A DNA stretch of 64,000 nucleotides from Isoetes taiwanensis (taxonomy: Eukaryota; Streptophyta; Lycopodiopsida; Isoetales; Isoetaceae). Positions 56,703 through 64,000 of the stretch are shown piece by piece. Under the pieces are notes generated by a model, which did no database searches, was not told the DNA's origin, and worked only from the letters and a program-made list of their open reading frames with translations. The stretch spans positions 64,001 to 128,000 of the forward strand of contig JAJEKV010000294.1 in assembly GCA_021234155.1 (NCBI GenBank), read 5' to 3'. The position numbers were made by a program, and so were the translations under genes. How positions within the stretch are numbered: position 1 is the first letter of the stretch; the number at the start of each line of letters is the position of its first letter.

Positions 56703-57377
56703 GCCCTCTTGGATTCTTATTGCCGGAGTGGATTTTACTACCACGAGATGGATTTTTGCTCACACTTACAAAGGTATTTGTTTTTAATGTTTCTTCGAGT
56801 TAGCATAATGTTTTTTTTTACAAGGTATTGGTTTCGATTCTACAATGTAGTCCGCAAAACCCCCTTTTGTTTCCTTCCTAAGATTTCTTTCGCAGATTCA
56901 AGTTTAGGCCCTCTGTTTGCATCCAACTCTTGGATATTCCCCGGGTTGGATTGTTCATAGCAGCCAGCCTTTAGCTTCAATCAACAAACGGATTCTTATG
57001 CACACAACAGGCGGATTATTCCACGCCCTTTTCCATGTCATGCAGATCAGTCAAACAGTGGCCACAAGAATGCATTTATATTGTAGGTTTGGAACTTTAA
57101 TCGAACCGTAAGGTGAATCATGCATTACCTTTAAGCTAGAGATGGAGCATCCAAAATCATATGGATTGATAAACAATGGTGTCATTGTGAAAGAGAAATA
57201 GTTGTAGCGGAAGTAACAATATGTAACATAATAACAGGGGGTTTTCTTTGTGTTGCTATAGGTGATGAAAGCCTCAAATGAATTCTAGTTTTTTTTTGGT
57301 TTGAATTCTAAAATTTTTGTCACACCGAGGGGGGGGGGAGGGTCTCTAAGGCCCCGAAGGGGCCAAAAATTTTTTTT

Positions 57378-57998
57378 TGCAACACAAACCATTAACATCC
57401 AACATATAAAAATTAAATCTCCCAACACATAACAACCAACACATAACAACCATTGATATTAACAACCAACATATAACTACCATTGACATTAATTAACACA
57501 ACCATTGGGTCCAACATATTTAAATTAAAATCCCCCTTAAACCCCCTTTGGTTTGGGTGCATATTCACACGGGGGGTGACTCCGGGCAACGAGAGCTGTT
57601 GGATAGGCATATTCACCCCTTATTCCTTAATCTATACCGTACGTAAAGTTCCTCGTTTGTGGGGTATGCAAATACAAAATTTGCTATACTGTATAACAAG
57701 ATTCGCAAAATACTATAAGATTTCAAGCGGAATACTATATGGTGTTGATTTCGTACGTGCAAAATACAATTATGAGGGCTCTCGCTGCCCTACGTCACCT
57801 CCCGTGTGAATATGCACCCAAACCAAAGGGGGTTTAAGGGGGATTTTAATTTAAATATGTTGGACCCAATGGTTGTGTTAATTAATGTCAATGGTAGTTA
57901 TATGTTGGTTGTTAATATCAATGGTTGTTATGTGTTGGTTGTTATGTGTTGGGAGATTTAATTTTTATATGTTGGATGTTAATAGTTTGTGTTGCAAG
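57378..57998. mobile_element. Foldback element with inverted arms of about 210 bp
   Basis: The left arm (57378-57591) starts TTGCAACACAAAC and contains CCTTTGGTTTGGGTGCATAT; the right arm (57787-57998) is its reverse complement, nearly perfect over the whole length, leaving a spacer of about 195 bases. The arms are built of AACAACCAACACATAACAA-type repeats. It falls in a non-coding part of the tnp2 gene. No clear target duplication was seen, though a G-run and a TTTTTTTTTG run border the left arm. Confidence 0.85.
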
Positions 57999-60239
57999 GT
58001 GGGTCTCCTCCAAAGAAATTGAAGTGGCCGAGATATAAAAAGTGGAGGAGGAAGTGATTATACTGCTTTGTGACATTGAGAAGGAGTTTCCCACCAGTTT
58101 TTTTGACCTCCAGGTACTACTATTCTACATAATAACTATAAGTACAATTTTATTTCTAGCAACTATAAGTATAATTAACAATTTGCTTACATATATAGGT
58201 ACATCTATTGATGCATATTCCAAATGAGATAAGGTTGGCAGGACCTGCTCCTAGCAGATGGATGTTTTTTCTAGAGCGCTACATGAAGGTGCTCAAAAGC
58301 TTTGTGCGTCAAATGGCAAAACCAGAGGGTTGCATGGCTGAAGGACATCTTGTGCAAGAAACATTATTTTATCTAAATGATGCCACTACCGCATGCCATC
58401 GAGGTGGTCCTAAATTATGGGAAAACGAAGAACCCAAAGAGACTACGGCAGAAGTATTGCAAGGTAATGGAGTAGAACGAAGTTTGGGTGATGACATGCT
58501 TAATGCTATAAGCACCTTTGTCCTTAATAATACTGCAAGTTTGCAACCATGGAGAGACTTGTATGAAATCGCGAAGGAGAATGCATGTAGAAGGCCAACA
58601 GGACGATCAATAGGACAATTTAGTTTTCCAGATGTTATGGATAATGCATGGTTGTTGGCTCGTATGGACGAAGCTAAAGATCGTGGGCAAGATATTCCAG
58701 ATGATGATTACGAGCTTGCCCTTGGTTGTAGCAAGAAGGTATAAAACTATAAACCTTTGGTCCTAAGTTTCATTCTCTTTATATTATATTACTCATAACT
58801 GTTGTAATTTGCTTTTAGGTACGATTGGGCATACGGCCAGCATTTTCGCATCAACAATGTTGATAAGTGTAGAGTTACATTTGATTCAAAGATCAGCGCA
58901 GAATTTGAACAGAAAAGTCAATCCAGTAACAGGGATCGCAACCTTCTGGAGAGTAATCTGGATTATGTGGGAATCCTGACAGACATTATCGAGTTGGATT
59001 ATCGTAGCTTTCATGTAAATGTTTTGAAGGCACGATGGTTCAAAGTTGTATATAGAGGTCGTGGCAAAACACTTAGGACTCATCCATCCGGATTTCCAGA
59101 AGTGGATTCTTCAAAAGTATTGGCTGAAATGAAAGAACCTTTCGTGTTTCCAAGTCAGGTTGAGCAGATATTTATCCATGAGAATCCTAATGACACAAAC
59201 TGGTGGATTGTCGTACGTTGTCAACCAAGAGCTCGACATATAATTGCTTTATCTGTAGCTGATATTGATGCTGTTACTGATGGTGGTGGTTTTCTTGACA
59301 TCGCTAATAATGTTGATGGCACATTATTGCATGATGAAGGAGGAGGAGCAGGAGAAGAAGAAGCAGAAGGAGAAGCAGAAGGAGAAGGAGAAGGAGAAGG
59401 AGAAGGAGTAGCTATTGAAGAGGAGAATGCATATTTGGGAGAAGATTATCTCGAAGGTGATTTGCCTGAGGATGATACAGATGAGCATGTTTCTGTAGAA
59501 TCGCCAATGGCACTTTCACAGAGGAAGCAAGCTGAAGAAGTGAATTATGTGCTCCGATCTCCATTTAATTCGCCAATCCATGTCCGTGGCCATGATGAGG
59601 ATTATATTGAAGATGAAGAAATTGTTGGACATGCACATGATCATTCTGAGGCAATTAGAGGTTTGGCTCTTCGTTTATGTCTAGACGACGATGAGATAGA
59701 TGATATTGAGCATGATCTAGGCGAACAAGTTGATGTGTTCACACATGAATAATCAACTTTGTAATCTTATATTGCTATTATGGTTTAGTATATTTGATCT
59801 TGAGTGTTTTCTTTTCAAATTTGTCATCTCTAAATTTTTGAACTATAATGCCTTGTAGATTTTGAGAAGCTACAGGTCCCTCTTCTTTCGACACTCGTCC
59901 TTCAAGATCGTTCTTCAAGGAAAGCATCGCTTTCTCATTCCATCTGTTGAGAACAGAGATAAGCATTAAGTCTAGATTGAAGTGGCATTTTTTCACCTTT
60001 TTGAATTCTATGAATTCATTTATTCATCATTTAACTCTATTCCTGGAGTTTGATTGTATTATATGTTATGTACATTACAAGTATCTCGTATTTGATGAGT
60101 CTTGTCGTTCTGATAGGCTTGCTCCCTTGTCCATATTGCTAATTCTTCACCAATTACTATTCCTCTTCATCCAACTAGTTCTCGGGTATCCAAATCATAC
60201 CAAGTAATATCCCCTGGGGCAGTACCATGAATTACTAGA

Positions 60240-60657
60240 TATAAAATGCGATGGCATTCTATTATAAGTCTTAAAAAAATGTTGTAGCAACTTAATTATA
60301 CTATTGTTTAAAAATCGTTGCAACAACCCACTTAAATTGGACAAGTGCTCCTCACAATTCGGTTGAAATATTAGATAAAAATTCAGATACCATTTTGTTA
60401 CAAGTCATAAGAAGAGGTAGTTACATCTTAGTTATAATATTGTTCAAAAGTTGTTGCAATAACCCACTTAAATTGTGGTAAAAAGTTGACAAAAGGATGT
60501 CATCGCATTGGACGACATATTTGACGCTATGCACTAGACACAAATTTGACACAACACAAGCACTTTGTGTCAAGATAGTAGCAGTTGACACAAGATTGTC
60601 ACTACACTTATAACTTGTCACAAGGGTTGACACTATACCCCCCATCCTCTTGTAGTG
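60240..60657. repeat. CACTA right subterminal repeats
   Basis: Two diverged copies of a 55-bp unit (GTTGCAACAACCCACTTAAA at about 60321 and GTTGCAATAACCCACTTAAA at about 60453), then clustered TTGTGTCAA, TTGACACAAG and GTCACTACAC words up to the terminal repeat. These mirror the GTGTCAA words at the left end. Confidence 0.75.
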
Positions 60658-60660
60658 TTT

Positions 60661-62148
60661 GTCCAGGCAGCATTAGTTTAGAGTTTATTTCTGGCCAAGC
60701 AGGATTAGTTGTCATAGTTATAAATAGAGTCGGCTTTTCCTTTTACTCTTGCAAGTTCAAGTGCGTCGGCTACTTGGACTGTGCACCATCGTTTGCATCC
60801 TAAGAAAGAAGCTGGCAGTATTCCACGTCGAGTATCCTCATCCTCGTCGTCAATGAAGTCTTTGTAACCTTCTGTCGCAATATAGTTGAGTCGTTCCTCT
60901 TCTACTCTTGAGTACATGTCTACGAGACACTCATTACAGAGTCTGCTCAATAGTGAGAAGCGGGGTTCATGTAATAGTCTAGTGTGATACCAGTCTATTT
61001 GAGACATTTTGTGTTCGTTATGTGGATGCCAACCTGGCGTTCCATGTGGAAAGAATAATGGATATTGGAGTGTTTCGTATGTAGGATCAAGGATACTAAT
61101 GAATACTGGTTTATGGTCGCTTCACATCCAAATTGCTGCAGTTCTTGGTTTGATCGTAATGTTGTCGTTCGCATGTATTATACCGGGGATTTCATTTGAT
61201 GCTGTTGCATCTGCAAGCGTGAGTGTCGCGGGTGAAGCATTCAGTTCTTTTACTGTTCGCAATTCTTTGATGTATGGATTGATAGCATCTAAAGTTGTAG
61301 CAACTTGCATGATCCAAGTAGCTGGTATATGTCTATCAGTGGCGATTTTATATCAGCATGTATCATCATATATATACCAATGCAAAGTGCTATTTGGCTC
61401 ATTTGCAGATAAGAGCCGATGATACGTTCGCCCCATAATAGCAAGAGCTGAAGGTGTTTTTAAGGTGACAAAGTCGCCTTTAACAGCAAGTGCAGTGAAG
61501 CAGAATAAATTCTTGAATAAATTATTAATTACTCGTGAGTTTGCTGCAAATTTGTGTGTGGAGTATAGCTGTTTCAATTGATCTGGAAGTTGTTCAAGAG
61601 GTGGAAGTAAACGACGACCATTATTACAGCAAAACGTTGGGCTCTCATTATTTAGGAGCTCTAGGTGACATGTTTTACATGTCTTAGTCCACTTTAGTGG
61701 TTCATGGTCTACGGGTTTCGAACGATTTTGCATTCTTTTGATTTTATTTTGCCAATGGTCACGTGTAGTTGATGAGGTGGGAGGTAGCAAAGGTAGGGTT
61801 TTTATTTCTACAGGCATTTGATTTGGAATCATGACGCCCATGGAGTTTGGTTGATTAGACAATGATATATCACTCAATAAGATTGGGGCTGAGAGATTTG
61901 GAGCTTCTGTCTGTTGCTCCATGGAGATTTGATTTCCAATCACAATCTCCATGGAACTTTGTTCATTAGACATTGAATTATTTTTTGGTTTATCGACTAT
62001 TTGTCTCTCAGGTATTTGAGATGCAGTGGTCTTTAATTTCTTTCGAGCACAATAGTTTTTTTGCCACTCATGATGTCGAAGGATTTTGTCTATTTGAACA
62101 TCGCTAAGGTGTTCAGAATTCGGCTGAGGCAGCCTATTAAAGGAAACA
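60661..62148 (-). pseudogene. HA Helitron RepHel, N-terminal region
   Basis: Coding starts at or beyond 62148 (in frame with 'RLPQPNSEHLSDVQIDK') and continues with a Cys-containing block 'TKTCKTCHLELLNNESPTFC', 'LPDQLKQLYSTHKF' and 'NNLFCFTALAVKGD'-like sequence. A second frame gives 'FISILDPTYETLQYPLFFPH' and 'GTPGWHPHNEHKM' with 'CLVDMYSRVEEERLNYI' and 'RRGILPASFLGCKRW' (Helitron_like_N domain), then after a one-base shift 'FITMTTNPAWPEI'. It ends at the TTT duplication of the CACTA; the continuation with the HUH motif is at 43556 downward. The 5' end of HA lies beyond H6. Frame changes show it is dead in this assembly. Confidence 0.92.
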
Positions 62149-64000
62149 TCTTATATTATAATGTTATAGCGTAAGTATGTCATGAATGAAACCCTAATTT
62201 GGATGGTTGAGATCATCCGATTGCATTCGGAGGTCGAGATTTATTGCGCGACTTCCCTCCACCATGATTGGCCATGCTCTAATGTCTGAAGAGGAAAGGG
62301 AAAAGGAAAAGGGAGGAGAAAATGGCAAAGTGAAAGGCAAAAAGGCACGGGTAAAAAGGAAAGAAAGAAAGGAAAAAAGGAAAGCGAAAAGAGCCACGAA
62401 AAAGGGAAAGGAAAAATAAAGAAAAAGGACATTATGAAAAGGATGAGGATAGGAGTAAAGGGAAGTTGAAAAGGGATGAGGAAAGGGTAGAGAAAAGGAA
62501 GGGAAAAGGAAAAGGAAAAGGAAAGAAAAGGGAAAGGGAAAGGAAAAGGTAAAAGAAAGGGGAGGAGGAGGGAGGAAAAGGAACTTGGAAAAGGGAAGAG
62601 TAAAAAGGTGGGGGAAAGGAGGAAAAAGGGAGGAGATAAAGGCAAAGTGAAAGGCAAAAAGGTACCGGATAAAAGGGAAAAGGAAATAGAAAAATATCAA
62701 AAAAGGAAAAGTAGGGGGAGAAAATAAAGGAAAAATGACACTATGGAAAAGGGAGAAAATAAAGGACATGAAAAAGGGAGGGAAAGGGGGATGAGGAAAA
62801 GGAGAGAAGAGGGAAAAGGAAAAAGGGAAACGAGTAAAATGGGAAGGGAAAAAGGGGGATGAGGGAGCGAAAAGGACGGTGGGAAAGGGGAGAGAAAAAA
62901 GGGAAAAGGAGAGAAGGGAAAAAAAAAAAAAAAGAAAAAGGAGGAGAAAGGGGAAAGGGTAAAAGGAAAAGGAAAAAAATGGAAAGAGGAAGAGAAAAAA
63001 AAGGTGGAGGAGAAAGGAAAAGAAAAGGGAGGGAGAAAAGGGAAAAGAAAAGACTGGGAAAGGGGAGAGAAAAAAGGGTGGGAAAAAAGGAAAAAAAGGA
63101 AGGAAAAGGGGAAGAGAAAAAAAAAAAAGGAAAGAGAAGGGAAAGGAAAAGAGAAATGGGATGGAAAGGAGGAAAAAAAAGGAGAAAAAAAAAAAGGAAG
63201 GGGAAAAGGGAAAAAAAAAAAAGGGATGGGGAAAAAGGGAAGAAAATGGAAAGAAAAGGAAAATAAATAAGGGGCAAAAAGGGAAAAAGGGGGGATAGAA
63301 AAAAAGGAAGGAGAAAATGGAAAAGAACGGAAAAAAAGGAAAAAGCAAAATGGAAAAAGGCAAAAGGGAAAAAAGAAAAAAGGAGGAAAGAAAAATGGGA
63401 GGAAAAAGGAAGAGCAAAATAAAAAAGAAAAAAAAGAAAAAAGGAAAAGGAGGGGAGGAGGAAAAAAAAGGGAAAAGAGGGCCTAAAAAGAGCATGAAAA
63501 AAATAGAAGAGAAAAAGGGACATGGCAAAAAAAAAGGAAGAGGGAATGGGTGAGGAAAGGGAAAAATCAAGGAAAAATGGAAATGGGAAAAGGAAAAAAA
63601 AGAGGGAAAGAAAAAGGAGGGGGAAAAAGGAAGGAAAAGGGGAAAAGAAAAAAAAAAAAGACTGAAGGAACCCAAATGGAAAAAAGAGGAAAAGGGAAAA
63701 AAAGGAAAAATAGAAAAGGTGGGAAAAAAGAGAAAAAGGGAAAAAATGGAAAGGGAAAAAAGGAAAACTTAAAAAAAGGAAAAAAAAGGGGAAGAGGAAA
63801 TGGAAAAAGAGAGGGGGAAAGGGCACAAGGAAAGGAAAAAAAAGGGAAAAAGAAAGGGAAAATAGAAAAGGAAATGGGGAAAAAAAAAAAAAATTGAAAA
63901 AGGAATAATGGAAAAGAAAAAGTAAATTGAAAAAAAAAGGAAAAGGGGAAAATGGGAAAAAAAAATAGTAGAAAAAGGAAAAATGAAAAAGAAAAAACGG
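62149..64000 (+). mobile_element. Helitron H6, 5' part (runs off the window)
   Basis: Starts TCTTATATTATAATG preceded by A. The first about 135 bases match H2 with scattered changes (AAACCCTAATTT, GATTGCATT, GGTCGAGATTTAT or its H2 variant, CCACCATGATTGGCCATGCT). From about 62286 it becomes purine-rich on the element's sense strand, as in H2. Its 3' end is outside the window. It interrupts the HA N-terminal coding region. Confidence 0.85.
62286..64000. repeat. Polypurine tract in H6
   Basis: At least 1.7 kb of nearly pure A and G on the plus strand (GGAAAAGG-type words) continuing to the window edge. Sparse interruptions (GGCACGGG, AAAATGAC, GATGAGG) echo those in H2 read on its sense strand. 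Long open frames on both strands here are compositional artefacts. Confidence 0.9.

Larger units (their letters stand above)
53639..59752 (+). pseudogene. CACTA transposase (tnp2, DUF4218, DUF4216)
   Basis: Exon 1 (53639-53965) has a Ser-rich start and the transposase-associated motif 'WCNRCNGKSSHSYRI', then a GTGAGT donor. Next come 'HACVNDCILFKKDYANHDAC' with 'PICKEAHYEEDR' and 'RLGLGIDGVCPWGVDHPH' with 'NIPPWMATKAW' (tnp2 core), 'VHLLDPMHIFKNVAHSLW', 'GLKTHDWHKFLQ', then 'FPTSFFDLQ' | 'HIPNEIRLAGPAPSRWMFFL' (DUF4218, 58040-58740) and 'NLDYVGILTDIIELDY' (DUF4216, 58860-59250), ending in a Glu-rich tail. Most introns are GT-AG. Damage: MITE at 54274-54507, one-base shifts near 54808 and 55080, foldback DNA at 57378-57998. 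Before the MITE the frame across its site was open. Confidence 0.93.
43557..60657. mobile_element. CACTA (En/Spm-type) transposon, 17.1 kb
   Basis: Terminal inverted repeats CACTACAAGAGGATAGGGGG at 43557 and its complement ending at 60657 agree at 27 of 29 positions. Both ends are flanked by TTT, the 3-bp target duplication expected of this superfamily. It encodes a tnp2-type transposase (53639-59752, plus) and a divergent second gene (about 44706-46690, minus). Subterminal repeats lie inside both ends. It is inserted in the Rep coding region of HA. Inside it are S copy 2, a MULE, a MITE and a foldback element, which explain much of its length. Confidence 0.96.

Noticed and set aside
56479-56960. 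Cys/Met/Val- or His-rich frames around the TGCATG run
   Set aside because: All six frames reading through a short-period repeat are open; no conserved motif. Treated as a microsatellite.
62194-63897. Long minus-strand F/P/L frames and plus-strand K/E/G frames
   Set aside because: Same compositional artefact in the polypurine core of H6; frames on both strands stay open for lack of stop triplets.

Overview
This window looks like repeat-rich nuclear DNA of a land plant. The evidence is GT-AG introns, fragments of PPR proteins (one with a DYW domain), a GDSL-lipase fragment, an ARF GTPase fragment, and plant-type Helitron, CACTA and MULE transposons. The base composition is AT-rich. I cannot name the species. 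I see no intact host gene, no rRNA or tRNA gene, no bacterial operon and no CRISPR array. Almost every recognisable coding stretch is transposon-encoded or a broken gene fragment carried by a transposon.

Layout. (1) 1-5.8 kb: two exon-like blocks of an unrecognised multi-exon gene. They are separated and flanked by four clusters of a palindromic word, AAATGGCGCA/TGCGCCATTT. (2) 5.8-9.3 kb: no gene, one 0.28-kb tandem duplication. (3) 9.33-13.97 kb: Helitron H1 (+) with a PPR-DYW fragment. (4) 13.97-27.8 kb: two copies of a GAATCT-rich repeat (R-A, R-B). R-A is split by two head-to-tail minus-strand Helitrons: H2, with a 1.6-kb polypurine interior, and H3, with a GDSL fragment. H4 (minus strand, ARF pseudogene) lies between R-A and R-B. 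(5) 27.8-40.8 kb: PPR pseudogene, then a 628-bp direct repeat (D and D') flanking a 2.6-kb segment S. S holds Helitron H5 (PPR fragment). A LINE-like fragment follows. (6) 40.8-62.15 kb: a minus-strand autonomous Helitron RepHel pseudogene (HA), split by a 17.1-kb CACTA element at 43557-60657. The CACTA has near-perfect terminal inverted repeats and a TTT target duplication. It carries a TNPA-like gene (minus), a second copy of S containing a 4.0-kb MULE with a 9-bp target duplication, and a tnp2/DUF4218/DUF4216 transposase gene (+). The transposase gene is interrupted by a 234-bp MITE and a foldback element. (7) 62.15 kb to the end: Helitron H6, inserted in HA, again with a polypurine interior.

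Relative ages can be read from the nesting: HA is older than the CACTA; S copy 2 lies in the CACTA and is older than the MULE; R-A is older than H3/H2. S copy 2 preserves the empty site of H5 (53330/53331), which defines both H5 ends to the base.

A caution on sequence quality. In three duplicated pairs (D/D', S/S and U1/U2) the mismatches fall mostly at CAG/CTG triplets, and some stretches look poor in these triplets. CWG is the plant CHG-methylation context. This resembles systematic consensus error over methylated transposons, so some of the frameshifts described here may not be biological.
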